A stretch of 64,000 nt of DNA. Origin: Parvularcula lutaonensis. Lineage in GTDB: Bacteria > Pseudomonadota > Alphaproteobacteria > Caulobacterales > Parvularculaceae. This document shows, in pieces, positions 26,986-35,338 of the stretch. The stretch's first letter is position 1, and each line of letters begins with the position of its first letter. The notes beneath the pieces were generated by a model. It saw only the letters and a program-made list of their open reading frames with translations, made no database searches and was not told the DNA's origin. The position numbers and the translations under genes are program-made. The stretch covers positions 315,507-379,506 of the forward strand of contig NZ_BMXU01000002.1 in NCBI RefSeq assembly GCF_014651915.1, written 5' to 3'.

Positions 26986-27408
26986 CTAGTCGTCGCGCGA
27001 AGGCGGGCGCCTGTTCGCCTTGACCTGCCCGCGCCGGGCCTTGGACTTCAGCCGCCGCTCGACAGAACCGCGGGTCGGGCGCGTCGGACGGCGTTTCTTC
27101 GGCCTCGGCAGGGCCTCCCGGATCATCTGGGCGAGGCGGCGCCGTGCTTCCTGGCGGTTGGCGTTCTGGGAGCGGTTCGCGCTTGCCTCCAACACGATGA
27201 CATCATCCTGGGTCAGGCGACGGCCCGCGATCTTCCGCAGGCGCTCTTTCTGGTCCTCCCGGAGGGAAGAATTCCTCGAAAGGTCGAAACGAAGCTGCAC
27301 CGCCGTCTCGACCTTGTTGACGTTCTGCCCGCCAGGACCGGACGCGCGGATGAACTGCTCCTCCAGCTCATGCTCCTGAATAGCGAGGGCATCGTTGATG
27401 TAGAGCAC
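26986..27408 (-). CDS. arfB: Ribosome-rescue peptidyl-tRNA hydrolase ArfB
   Basis: Releases nascent chains from ribosomes stalled without a stop codon. The catalytic GGQ is at about residues 26-28 (RASGPGGQNVNKV). The C-terminal basic tail, with many Lys and Arg, inserts into the empty mRNA channel. A GTG start at 27408, with AGGAGG 12 nt upstream, gives 140 aa, the length of Escherichia coli ArfB. The open frame extends further upstream, but those residues do not look like the family. The gene lies 66 nt downstream of the 40-aa ORF and may share its SoxR-type promoter. Confidence 0.93.
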   Translation of the reverse strand: MLYINDALAIQEHELEEQFIRASGPGGQNVNKVETAVQLRFDLSRNSSLREDQKERLRKIAGRRLTQDDVIVLEASANRSQNANRQEARRRLAQMIREALPRPKKRRPTRPTRGSVERRLKSKARRGQVKANRRPPSRDD

Positions 27409-27474
27409 GGATGTCGGGCCTCCTGACAGGCGGGGCCCTAGCGGCAACCGGGCGGCGGCGGAACCGGCTGGTTC

Positions 27475-27597
27475 TCACTTCCACGGCAGGCCCAGCTGGC
27501 CCATCCGGCCAATCGCCTTCCACCATGGCGCACGGGCTTTCGCAGCTTCACGCGGACGGAGCTGGGGTTTCGGTGTCATGTCAGGGGGCTTCAGCAT
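27475..27597 (-). CDS. Small 40-aa ORF under a probable SoxR promoter
   Basis: The ORF (40 aa) starts MLKPPDMTPKPQLRPREAA and ends LGLPWK. It is basic and Pro/Trp-containing with no membrane segment. AGAGGAG lies 10-15 nt before the ATG at 27597. A MerR-type promoter reads into it: -35 TTGACC (27666-27661) and -10 CATAGA (27641-27636), separated by 19 bp containing the SoxR box. Transcription would start near 27629, giving a 32-nt leader. I do not recognise a family. The arrangement of promoter, ribosome-binding site and frame makes coding plausible. An alternative is that this is leader RNA for arfB. Confidence 0.55.
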   Translation of the reverse strand: MLKPPDMTPKPQLRPREAAKARAPWWKAIGRMGQLGLPWK

Positions 27598-27603
27598 CGC
27601 GGG

Positions 27604-27634
27604 GGGTCTCCTCTCGACAAAGATGCGGAGACCC
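27604..27634. promoter_or_regulatory. Inverted repeat near the SoxR-type promoter start
   Basis: GGGTCTCC (27604-27611) and GGAGACCC (27627-27634), 8-bp arms with a 15-nt spacer, cover the expected transcription start and leader of the 40-aa ORF. It could be a second operator or an RNA hairpin that includes the ribosome-binding site. Confidence 0.4.
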
Positions 27635-27644
27635 TTCTATGGAA

Positions 27645-27662
27645 CCTCAACCTTTGTTGAGG
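27645..27662. promoter_or_regulatory. SoxR operator
   Basis: The 18-bp palindrome CCTCAACCTTTGTTGAGG matches the arms of the known SoxR box (CCTCAA...TTGAGG, 18 bp total). It lies 7 bp before the soxR start codon. On the minus strand it occupies the 19-bp spacer of a TTGACC/CATAGA promoter, the geometry used by SoxR to activate by DNA distortion. Confidence 0.88.
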
Positions 27663-27669
27663 TCAAGCC

Positions 27670-28116
27670 ATGACGCTGCCAAAAGCACTGACCCCCGGCG
27701 AAGCCGCTGCCCGCGCAGGGCTGTCGGTCTCCGCACTGCATTTCTACGAGCGCGAGGGGCTGATCCGTTCATGGAGGACCGAGGGCAACCAGCGCCGCTA
27801 CGACCGCGCGACCCTCCGCCGCCTCGGGATCATCAAGGCGGCCCAGGCGATCGGCATTTCCTTGAAGGAGGTCAAAGAGAAGCTTGCCCCTCTCCCGCAT
27901 GACCGAGCGGCGAAGAAGGCCGACTGGGCCCGCGTCGCCACGGATTGGCAGGGCGATCTCGACGCCCGGATCACGCGCCTCCAGCGGCTTCGCGACTATC
28001 TCGAGGGCTGTATAGGCTGCGGTTGCCTGTCGATGGATCACTGTCCGCTCTATAATCCCGAAGACAAGCTGCGGGCAGAAGGACCGGGGCCGAGAACCAT
28101 CGAAGAGAATCTCTGA
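27670..28116 (+). CDS. soxR: Redox-sensing regulator SoxR
   Basis: MerR-family [2Fe-2S] regulator of 148 aa. The N-terminal winged HTH has LTPGEAAARAGLSVSALHFYE (about 7-27) and the wing around RTEGNQRRY. The dimerisation helix leads to the iron-sulphur motif CIGCGCLSMDHC (C114, C117, C119, C125), which is diagnostic. SoxR senses superoxide or redox-cycling compounds. In non-enteric bacteria it directly controls a few genes instead of soxS. Its operator lies between soxR and the 40-aa ORF, and the downstream neighbour is a ferredoxin-NADP reductase, a classical SoxR-regulon function. Confidence 0.95.
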   Translation: MTLPKALTPGEAAARAGLSVSALHFYEREGLIRSWRTEGNQRRYDRATLRRLGIIKAAQAIGISLKEVKEKLAPLPHDRAAKKADWARVATDWQGDLDARITRLQRLRDYLEGCIGCGCLSMDHCPLYNPEDKLRAEGPGPRTIEENL

Positions 28117-28124
28117 ACACCCTT

Positions 28125-28166
28125 AAGAGGATCGCGAACCTCTTTCGCCCCGCGCCGCGAACCTCT
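28125..28166 (+). promoter_or_regulatory. Repeats in the fpr upstream region
   Basis: Direct repeat GCGAACCTCT at 28134-28143 and 28157-28166 (23 bp apart), with AAGAGG-N8-CCTCTT at 28125-28144 overlapping the first copy. It lies just before the ferredoxin-NADP reductase gene. The binding factor is unknown. Confidence 0.35.
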
Positions 28167-28204
28167 ATGTGCGCCGCAAAAGAACGAACGAGAAAGACCT
28201 GCCT

Positions 28205-29017
28205 GTGAGCCAGACTGCCGCCGCCCTCGCGCCGAAAGTGAACCCCAAGCTCGCCACGATCGAGAAGGTGCTGTCGGTGCATCACTACACCGACCGTCTT
28301 TTCAAGTTTCGCATCACCCGCCCCCAGAGCTTCCGCTTCCGCTCGGGCGAGTTCGTGATGATCGGTCTCCTGCAGGATGACGGCAAGCCGCTGCTGCGCG
28401 CCTATTCGGTCGCAAGCCCGAGCTGGGACGAAGAGCTCGAATTCTTCTCGATCAAGGTTCCCGATGGCCCGCTCACCTCAAGGCTCCAGAAGATCCAGCC
28501 GGGCGACGAAATCCTCCTTGGCAAGAAGCCGACGGGCACGCTGGTTCTCGATGCCCTGACACCGGGCAAGCGGCTCTACATGTTCTCCACCGGCACCGGC
28601 TTCGCCCCTTTCGCCAGCCTGATCCGCGATCCCGAAACCTACGAGAAGTTCGACGAAGTCATCGTGACCCATACCTGCCGGCAGGTGAACGAGCTCGCCT
28701 ATTCGGTGGAGATGGTCGAAGGCCTCATCAACGACCCGCTCATCGGTGAGATGGCCCAAGGCAAGCTGCGCCACTACACCACCTGCACCCGCGAGGACCA
28801 TCCGCATACGGGCCGCATCACGACGCTGGTCGAGAACGGCCAGCTTTTCGATGACCTCGGCGTGCCCAAGCTCGATCCCGCCACCGACCGCGCCATGATC
28901 TGCGGCTCGATGGAGATGATCCGGGACACGGCCGAGCTGATGGAGAAAGCAGGCCTGACCGAAGGCTCCAACGCCAAGCCGGCCGAATACGTCATCGAGA
29001 AGGCTTTCGCGGGTTGA
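28205..29017 (+). CDS. fpr: Ferredoxin-NADP(+) reductase
   Basis: FAD enzyme of 270 aa that exchanges electrons between NADPH and ferredoxin or flavodoxin. The FAD-binding motif RAYSVASP (about 72-79), the NADP-binding STGTGFAPF segment (about 127-135) and the ICGS motif are all present. The C-terminus ends EKAFAG, as in bacterial Fpr with a short tail. Two in-frame GTG codons (28169 and 28205) are possible starts. The second gives the usual family length and is used here. It stands 88 nt after soxR on the same strand, consistent with oxidative-stress duty. Confidence 0.92.
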   Translation: MSQTAAALAPKVNPKLATIEKVLSVHHYTDRLFKFRITRPQSFRFRSGEFVMIGLLQDDGKPLLRAYSVASPSWDEELEFFSIKVPDGPLTSRLQKIQPGDEILLGKKPTGTLVLDALTPGKRLYMFSTGTGFAPFASLIRDPETYEKFDEVIVTHTCRQVNELAYSVEMVEGLINDPLIGEMAQGKLRHYTTCTREDHPHTGRITTLVENGQLFDDLGVPKLDPATDRAMICGSMEMIRDTAELMEKAGLTEGSNAKPAEYVIEKAFAG

Positions 29018-29073
29018 GGCTGGCGCCTCCCGCCTTCCTGCGCGGAAAACGGGGAGGCGATGGCTGCAGGAAA

Positions 29074-29526
29074 ATGCTCCGTATACTTTTTGTCCTCGCT
29101 GCTTTCGCCATGGCCGCCTGCGCCACCCCTCAAAAGGAATCCGTCATGCTTGACCTTCAGAACGTCCAGAAAAGCCCGAAACCGAACCAGTATCTCGTTG
29201 CACCGGAGGGCTGGCTCGCCAATGAGACACCGGACGCCATCGCCCCTGTCTTCACGCAGGGTCCGGACGAAGTCTTCGCCAAGCTCCTGCAGGTGATCGA
29301 GAACACGAAAGGCACAAGCAACGTCTCCGCTTCCAAGGAAGCAGGCCGCATCGCCTATGTCGCGAAGGTCGTCATCTTCAAGGACGATGTCGACATCGCT
29401 GTCCTTCCGCACCCGGAGGGCTCTACCCTCGCCATCTATTCGCGCAGCCGCGTCGGCTATTCCGATCTCGGTGTGAACAAGAAACGGGTGGAGAGACTCC
29501 TCGCTGACCTCAAGGCCGCGCTCTGA
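29074..29526 (+). CDS. DUF1499-like lipoprotein
   Basis: The 150-aa protein has a lipoprotein signal: lipobox MAAC, Cys17 when started at 29074. The body resembles DUF1499 proteins, with a LLQVIENT segment, a DDVDIAVLPHPEGSTLAIYSRSRVGYSDLG core and a VERLLADL end. The ATG at 29074 is chosen because it begins a clean signal sequence with AGGAAA upstream, while the longer frame overlaps fpr. The function is unknown. Confidence 0.78.
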   Translation: MLRILFVLAAFAMAACATPQKESVMLDLQNVQKSPKPNQYLVAPEGWLANETPDAIAPVFTQGPDEVFAKLLQVIENTKGTSNVSASKEAGRIAYVAKVVIFKDDVDIAVLPHPEGSTLAIYSRSRVGYSDLGVNKKRVERLLADLKAAL

Positions 29527-29595
29527 CGCAAAAGGGCGGAAGACGCCTGCGATCCGCCTTATCCCCGCCTTGCCGCGCGCCGCTAGACTCTCCCC

Positions 29596-29730
29596 ATGCC
29601 GCGCCCGAGAAAACCCACCGCAGGTCCCAAGGCCCTTCTTCGCCTCAAGCTGAAGCAGGAGCGCCTGAAACTCGCCCGGCTGAAACGCGACGACGAGATG
29701 GCAAAGCGACGGAGGCGGAGGGTTTTTTAG
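29596..29730 (+). CDS. Small very basic ORF (44 aa)
   Basis: Open frame MPRPRKPTAGPKALLRLKLK... ending RRRRRVF. About 45 percent of residues are Lys or Arg, and the middle is a likely amphipathic helix. No ribosome-binding site of good quality is visible. It could be a small RNA- or DNA-binding protein or chance. I do not recognise a family. Confidence 0.35.
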   Translation: MPRPRKPTAGPKALLRLKLKQERLKLARLKRDDEMAKRRRRRVF

Positions 29731-30288
29731 CCTAGACGGCACGGCGCGCGCGGCTGCTTCGCCGCTGCAAAGAGGCGTCAGCTCGACGCGAAGAAGCATC
29801 GGACAACTTATTCCCGCCCTTCCCGCTTCCGCTATCGTCTCCTTGCCCCCACGGCATGAAGGGACGGACCGGTCGTCGCGGAACGGCTCGTGGGGCGGTG
29901 CTTGCGCGCATCTGGGCGGAGTGACGCTCCGTTTGCTGAGGGACCGAGAGGACATGGCCTCGGCATTTGCCGGGTGACGTGCCGAGGGCTTGAAGTGCTG
30001 ATCCTTGCCGGTGAGGGCCTGAAGGTCCCCTCCCCTGGCGTCGGCCCCTCGCACAAAGGCACTGCCGGGCGCGGATGATCCTGCGCGTTTGTTTGATACT
30101 GAGAGCGCGAGACCATGCGCGCCCGGGCTTCCCTTCGCCGTACGGTCCCGCTTTGCCGGGCCGGGTTCCATCGTGCCCCGTTGGTCCCCGCGGGCAGAGG
30201 ACCGGCCGGAACCGATCGGTCCCGGATACTGCCCCGCCCTCGCCTTTTCGCTTGCTTCCGGTCCCATGCCGACAGAAACGGCACGGCC
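29731..30288. other. 558-base region without recognised gene
   Basis: Very GC-rich. No frame shows family features or a convincing start signal, although long open frames exist on both strands, as expected at this GC content. An inverted repeat CCTCGGCA (29958-29965) / TGCCGAGG (29980-29987) and several GCCGGG-containing repeats suggest RNA structure. It does not look like tmRNA, RNase P, 6S or SRP RNA by eye. Confidence 0.4.
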
Positions 30289-31683
30289 ATGACCGCCCTG
30301 TTCCTTGGCCTCTACGTTCTCCTGCAAGTCGGTATCGCCGCCTGGGCCGCACGCGGGACAAAGACCGATACCGACTACCTCGTTGCCGGACGGACGCTCG
30401 GGGTCTGGCAGATCGCTTTTTCGATCTTCGCCACCTGGTTCGCAGCGGAAACCGTGATCGCCACCTCGGCCGAGGTGGCCTCAGATGGCCTCGCGGGCGC
30501 GCGGGTGGAGCCCTTCGGCTATGCCTTCGGGCTGGTGGCGCTCGGCACCTTCATCGCCTACCGGCTCCGGCAGGAGGGCCACATGACCCTCGCGAGCTTT
30601 CTGGGGTCGCGCTTCGGGCCGCAGGTCGAGATTGCGGCCGCCTGTTTCACCGCGCTCAGCGCCACCGTCTGGGCAGCAGCGCAGCTCAGCGCGCTGGCGA
30701 TCATCCTGTCCGAGGCGACAGGGCTGGGCGTTCCGTTGATGCTGGTCGCCAGCATGGCGATCGTCCTTGTCTATGCGTGGGTTGGCGGGCTCAAGGGCGA
30801 CGTGATCACCGATGTCCTGCAGGGCGCGGTGATCATCCTCGTGCTGCTCGTGCTTTTGTTCCTTGTCATCGACTTCGCAGGTGGCCTGGGCGCCGCCGTC
30901 GCGGCGATCCCCGAGGGTGCCCTGTCCATGCGCAAGGAAGGGGAAAGCTGGCTCGAGCGGATCGAGCTCTGGTCGCTGCCGATCCTCGGGACAATCGTCA
31001 GCCAGGAGGTGATCGCCCGGACCCTGGGCGCGAAGTCGCCGGAGACGGCACGGCGCGGCACGTTTCTTGGCGCAGGCATCTATCTGGCGATCGGGATGGT
31101 GCCCGTCCTGCTCGGCCTGGTCGGTCCGGGACTGGGCCTGGGCCTTGATGGGGGCGATGGCTATTTCACGAGCCTTGCGAGAACGATCCTCCCGGCCTGG
31201 CTCTATGTTATCATTTCGGGCGCGATGATTTCCGCCATTCTTTCCTCCGTGGACAGCGCGCTTCTCGCCGTCTCGGCAGTGGCCACCGAAAACGGCCTCG
31301 TGAAGCTGCGGCCACGGAGCAACGGCCGGCAGCGCCTCGCCATGGCTCGGTTCGCGACTGCGGCAGCGGCAGTCTCAGCGATGGCGATTGCCGCTGCCGG
31401 GGACTCCATCAGGGCCATCGTCCTGACCGGCGAAGGAATCGCGGGCCTTCTCGTTCTGCCGGTCGTCGTTGGCCTGCTGGTGCCCGGAACAGGCCGGGTG
31501 CCTGTCCTGGCCGCCCTTCTCGTCTCGCTGGCCCTGACGGCCTGGCTCGACTGGATCAGCGGCACACCCGGCGCTTTTCTTTTCGCGCTGGCAGGCGGCG
31601 CGATGGCCTTTGTTCTGACGCGGCTTGTCCTTATGCAGACCAGTCGCTTTGCGGGATCCCCTGGATCGCAAGAAGCGCCGTGA
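30289..31683 (+). CDS. Sodium:solute symporter family (SSF) transporter
   Basis: Integral membrane transporter of 464 aa with about 12-13 hydrophobic segments. SSF-family features include the DYLVAGR motif after TM1 and GGLKGDVITDVLQGAVI in the middle, a variant of the family signature around TM6. The substrate cannot be predicted. The ATG at 30289 matches the first membrane helix. The 3' end overlaps the convergent serB by 53 bp. Confidence 0.87.
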   Translation: MTALFLGLYVLLQVGIAAWAARGTKTDTDYLVAGRTLGVWQIAFSIFATWFAAETVIATSAEVASDGLAGARVEPFGYAFGLVALGTFIAYRLRQEGHMTLASFLGSRFGPQVEIAAACFTALSATVWAAAQLSALAIILSEATGLGVPLMLVASMAIVLVYAWVGGLKGDVITDVLQGAVIILVLLVLLFLVIDFAGGLGAAVAAIPEGALSMRKEGESWLERIELWSLPILGTIVSQEVIARTLGAKSPETARRGTFLGAGIYLAIGMVPVLLGLVGPGLGLGLDGGDGYFTSLARTILPAWLYVIISGAMISAILSSVDSALLAVSAVATENGLVKLRPRSNGRQRLAMARFATAAAAVSAMAIAAAGDSIRAIVLTGEGIAGLLVLPVVVGLLVPGTGRVPVLAALLVSLALTAWLDWISGTPGAFLFALAGGAMAFVLTRLVLMQTSRFAGSPGSQEAP

Positions 31684-32491
31684 GATCCGCATGACGAAGG
31701 ACGACATTGGCCACTTCTTCGAGGGCGGGTTTGGGGCGGTAGCCGACACCGATCCCGGCGACTGCGATCATGTCCCGGTCGTTGGCGCCATCACCGACCG
31801 CCATGACTTGGCCCGTGTTGAGGGAAAGCTCGGCACAAAGAGCGTCGAGACGCTCTTTCTTGGCCTGGGGTCCAAGGATCGGCTCCGAAACGACCCCTGA
31901 CAGGACACCGTCTTCGGACCGCAAACGGTTGGCGTAGGTCTCGGAAAATCCCACCCGATCAGCCACCGGCGCGGCAAAGATGTCAAAGCCGCCGGTGACC
32001 AGGGCGCAGCGTGCCCCCCGCTTCCGCATGGTCCGGACAAGCGTCTCGGCGCCCTTGTTGATGGTCAGCCTTTCGCGCAGCGCCTGCGCGGCGGCGTCGA
32101 TCCTGAGGCCCTTGAATAGAGCCACCCGTGCACGCAGAGCCTCATCGAACGCGATCTCGCCGCGCATAGCCTTGTCGGTGACCTTGGCCACCTCGCGACC
32201 GAAACCGAATGCCTCGGCCAGCTCGTCAAGGGTTTCCTCACCGACAATGGTCGAGTCCATGTCACAAAGGAGAAGCTGCTTCTCCCGGCCTTCAAGCGGG
32301 ACAACGGCGACGTCGAAGCCGCCATTGTCCTTCAGCGCCTTGGCCACGCGCCACGCCTGTTCCTCCGGCAGATGGACCTCGGACGCCTCGTCCGACAGGT
32401 CGATCGGCGCGATCTCCACCCGCCGCATGGCGATGGCCATGCCCTCGGGCGCCCGAGGGCCGAGAAGGAGAACGGCGTGGGTGTTCGTCAT
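31631..32491 (-). CDS. serB: Phosphoserine phosphatase
   Basis: Last step of serine synthesis (O-phosphoserine to serine). HAD-family enzyme of 286 aa with motif I DMDSTIVGEE (about 77-86), motif II Ser/Thr in VTGGFDIF, Lys in KKERL, and motif III GDGANDRDM. A short N-terminal domain precedes it, as in SerB. Its start abuts the serA stop, so serC-serA-serB form one operon with the complete pathway from phosphoglycerate. The 3' end overlaps the SSF gene on the other strand by 53 bp. Confidence 0.95.
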   Translation of the reverse strand: MTNTHAVLLLGPRAPEGMAIAMRRVEIAPIDLSDEASEVHLPEEQAWRVAKALKDNGGFDVAVVPLEGREKQLLLCDMDSTIVGEETLDELAEAFGFGREVAKVTDKAMRGEIAFDEALRARVALFKGLRIDAAAQALRERLTINKGAETLVRTMRKRGARCALVTGGFDIFAAPVADRVGFSETYANRLRSEDGVLSGVVSEPILGPQAKKERLDALCAELSLNTGQVMAVGDGANDRDMIAVAGIGVGYRPKPALEEVANVVLRHADLTALLAIQGIPQSDWSA

Positions 32492-34072
32492 CTAGAACTT
32501 CAGCGGCGCGGCCCGTTTGATTTGCGGCAGAGCGTTGATGGCTCGGAGCGTATCGTCCGACAGTTCTTGGTCGAGGGCAATAAGCGCCATGGCCTCCCCC
32601 CCAGCCTCCTGCCGGCCAAGGTTGAAGGTCGCGATGTTCACCTTGGCATCGCTGAGCACATCGCCGAGGGCGCCGATAAAGCCCGGCTTGTCCTCATTGA
32701 TGACGAAGAGCATGTTGGGCGCAAGGCTCGCCTCGAGCCTGACGTCCCCGATCCTGACGATCCGCGGCTCTCCGCCGAACAGCGCGCCAGTGACGGAGAA
32801 GGCGCCATTGGCCGTCTCGACTTTCACCGTCAGGGTGCTGCCGAAGTTGGGCGAGGTCTCGGTCTTCTCCTCAGTGATGCTGATGCCGCGGTCCTTGGCC
32901 AGGCTGGTCGCGTTGACCGCGTTCACCGTGGCGAGCTGCGGCTTGAGCGCCGAGGAAACCACGCCCGAGACGATGGGCCCGGCCTTCAGCTCACTGACAT
33001 GCCCTGCGAAGCGAACGGAGATGCCAGTGATCGCTCCATCGACGAGCTGGCCTGCAAGACTGCCAAGCTTCTCGCCAAGATTGATGAACGGCTTGAGCTT
33101 GGGCGCTTCATCGGCGGTGACCGACGGCATGTTGAGTGCGTTCTGCACCGCACCAGTGAGGAGGTAGTCCGCGATCTGCTCGGCAATCTGGACGGCGACG
33201 TTTTCCTGCGCCTCCCGGGTCGATGCACCGAGGTGCGGCGTGACAACGACATTCTCGCGCTCGAAGATCGGATGGTTTTTCGCCGGCTCCTCCGCAAAGA
33301 CGTCAAGGGCAGCGCCGGCCACCCGGCCGTCATCGAGAGCTTCGGCCAGAGCGTCTTCATCGATCAGGCCGCCGCGGGCGCAGTTGATGATGAACGCGCC
33401 AGGCCGGATGACCTCCAGCGCTTCGCGACTGATGATGTTGCGCGTCTTGTCGTTGAGCGGGGTGTGGAGGCTGATGAAGTCCGCACGCTGCAGAAGCTCG
33501 TTCAAGGAGACGAGCTCAACGCCCATGTCGTTGGCCTTCTCCTCCGACAGGAAGGGGTCGAAAGCGATGACCTTCATGCGCAGTCCCTGGGCACGGCTGG
33601 CGACGATACCGCCAATATTCCCTGCGCCGATGAGGCCGAGAGTCTTGCCGAAAAGCTCGCGGCCCATGAATTTCGACTTCTCCCACTTCGACTGCTTGGT
33701 CGAAGCATCCGCCTGCGGAATCTTCCGGGCGACGGCGAACATCATGGCGATGGCGTGCTCAGCCGTGGTGACCGCGTTTCCGAACGGGGTGTTCATCACC
33801 GCGATGCCGGCTGCGGTGGCGGCATCGATGTCGATGTTGTCGACACCGATCCCTGCCCTGCCGATCACCTTGAGCTTTGGCGCAGCCTCAATAAGCTCCG
33901 CCGTCATTTTGGTGGCAGAACGAATGGCGAGGCCGTCCACGTCCTGCAGCGCCTCTTTCAGCGCGGCAGGGTCCTTGCCGAGGTCGGGATTGAAGACGAC
34001 CTCAATCTTGCGGGCTTCGAGGATGCGGACGGCGTCATCGCCTAGCTTGTCGGAAATCAGTACCTTGACCAT
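32492..34072 (-). CDS. serA: D-3-phosphoglycerate dehydrogenase
   Basis: First step of serine synthesis. The 526-aa protein (long type) has a substrate-binding segment, a Rossmann motif GAGNIGG (about 147-153), catalytic Arg/Glu/His (His in TPHLGAS), an ASB intervening domain, and a C-terminal ACT domain (about 455-526), which usually mediates serine feedback. Placed between serC (21-nt gap) and serB (adjacent). Confidence 0.97.
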   Translation of the reverse strand: MVKVLISDKLGDDAVRILEARKIEVVFNPDLGKDPAALKEALQDVDGLAIRSATKMTAELIEAAPKLKVIGRAGIGVDNIDIDAATAAGIAVMNTPFGNAVTTAEHAIAMMFAVARKIPQADASTKQSKWEKSKFMGRELFGKTLGLIGAGNIGGIVASRAQGLRMKVIAFDPFLSEEKANDMGVELVSLNELLQRADFISLHTPLNDKTRNIISREALEVIRPGAFIINCARGGLIDEDALAEALDDGRVAGAALDVFAEEPAKNHPIFERENVVVTPHLGASTREAQENVAVQIAEQIADYLLTGAVQNALNMPSVTADEAPKLKPFINLGEKLGSLAGQLVDGAITGISVRFAGHVSELKAGPIVSGVVSSALKPQLATVNAVNATSLAKDRGISITEEKTETSPNFGSTLTVKVETANGAFSVTGALFGGEPRIVRIGDVRLEASLAPNMLFVINEDKPGFIGALGDVLSDAKVNIATFNLGRQEAGGEAMALIALDQELSDDTLRAINALPQIKRAAPLKF

Positions 34073-34093
34073 TTTTGTGTTTCCCTTGGTCGG

Positions 34094-35242
34094 TCAGAGC
34101 GTTTCGGCTTCGGCGGCGAAGGCCCAGTCAAGCCACGGTGTCAGGGCTTCGATGTCGGCGGTTTCGACCGTCGCCCCACACCAGATGCGAAGGCCCGGAG
34201 GCGCCGCACGGTATCCTGCGATGTCATAGGCAGCTTCGGCATCAGCGAGGCGCTTTGTCATCCGTTTGATGAAGGCCTGCTGTTCCTCCGCAGGCAGAGC
34301 AGCAACGCGCTGATCGGTAACCTTCAGGCAGACAGAAGTGTTCGACCGGATCGGCTTCTCTGCGAGGAAATCGACCCAGCCGGTCCTCCCGACCCAGCTT
34401 TCGAGCGCTTCGAGGTTGGCATCGGCTCGTGCTTTCAGGGCCGAAAGACCACCGAGACTTTCCGCCCATTCGAGCGCGTCGATATAATCCTCGACACAAA
34501 GCATGGATGGCGTGTTGATCGTCTCGCCGCGAAAAATGCCCTCGTTGAGCTGGCCTTTCTTCTTGAGACGGAAGATCTTGGGCAGAGGCCATTCGGGCTG
34601 GTAGCTGTTGATGCGCTCAATAGCACGAGGCCCGAGAATGAGGATGCCGTGCTGGGCCTCGCCGCCCAGAACCTTCTGCCAGGAATACGTGACCACATCG
34701 AGCTTCTCCCAGGGAAGATCCTGCGCAAAGGCTGCCGAGGTGGCATCGCAAATCGTCAGGCCCTCGCGGTCGTCGGAAATCCAATCCGCGTGCGGAACCC
34801 TCACCCCCGAGGTCGTTCCGTTCCAGGTGAAGACAATGTCGTGGCCCTGGTCGACCTTCGTGAGATCGGGGATGTCGCCGTAGTCGGCTTGCAAGACGGT
34901 CGGGGAGAGGCTGAGCTCGTCGACCGCATCCTTGACCCAGTCGAGGCCGAAGCTTTCCCAAGCGAGGGTCGTGACGGGCCGCGCACCGAGAAGGTTCCAC
35001 ATGGCGATCTCCACGGCGCCGGTGTCGGACGCGGGCACGATGCCGATAAGGTGGCTAGCGGGAACCTCGAGAACCGCGCGGGTCTTGTCGATCGCTTCTT
35101 TGAGCCGCGCCTTGCCGATCGAGGAACGGTGCGAGCGGCCAAGGGTCGGGCTCGACAGGCATGCAGGCGACCAGCCGGGGCGCTTGGCACATGGACCGGA
35201 CGAGAAGGATGGCTGGGCGGGGCGACGCGTAGGTTGTTCCAT
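34094..35242 (-). CDS. serC: Phosphoserine aminotransferase
   Basis: PLP enzyme of 382 aa that makes phosphoserine from phosphohydroxypyruvate and glutamate. It begins with the family motif PSFSSGPCAKRPGW. The PLP lysine is in YSWQKVLGGEAQHG, and the WNGTTSGVRVP segment is typical of the alphaproteobacterial branch of SerC. AGAGAGCC precedes the ATG. First gene of the ser operon, and divergent from the HTH gene of the partition region. Confidence 0.96.
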   Translation of the reverse strand: MEQPTRRPAQPSFSSGPCAKRPGWSPACLSSPTLGRSHRSSIGKARLKEAIDKTRAVLEVPASHLIGIVPASDTGAVEIAMWNLLGARPVTTLAWESFGLDWVKDAVDELSLSPTVLQADYGDIPDLTKVDQGHDIVFTWNGTTSGVRVPHADWISDDREGLTICDATSAAFAQDLPWEKLDVVTYSWQKVLGGEAQHGILILGPRAIERINSYQPEWPLPKIFRLKKKGQLNEGIFRGETINTPSMLCVEDYIDALEWAESLGGLSALKARADANLEALESWVGRTGWVDFLAEKPIRSNTSVCLKVTDQRVAALPAEEQQAFIKRMTKRLADAEAAYDIAGYRAAPPGLRIWCGATVETADIEALTPWLDWAFAAEAETL

Positions 35243-35338
35243 GGCTCTCTTTGGAAGGCTCTATGTTGCAGCGCAAGAGAAGCACGAATTGTCCTCGAAA
35301 ACACGAGGCGATTTGCGCCGATCTCTCCACAGGCGGAA

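Noticed and set aside
29732-30361. 209-codon minus-strand frame in the gene-free region
   Set aside because: No ribosome-binding site, no domain, Arg/Gly/Ser-rich, and it runs into the symporter gene on the other strand.
32372-34045. 557-codon plus-strand frame opposite serA/serB
   Set aside because: Shadow of the two ser genes, which are beyond doubt.
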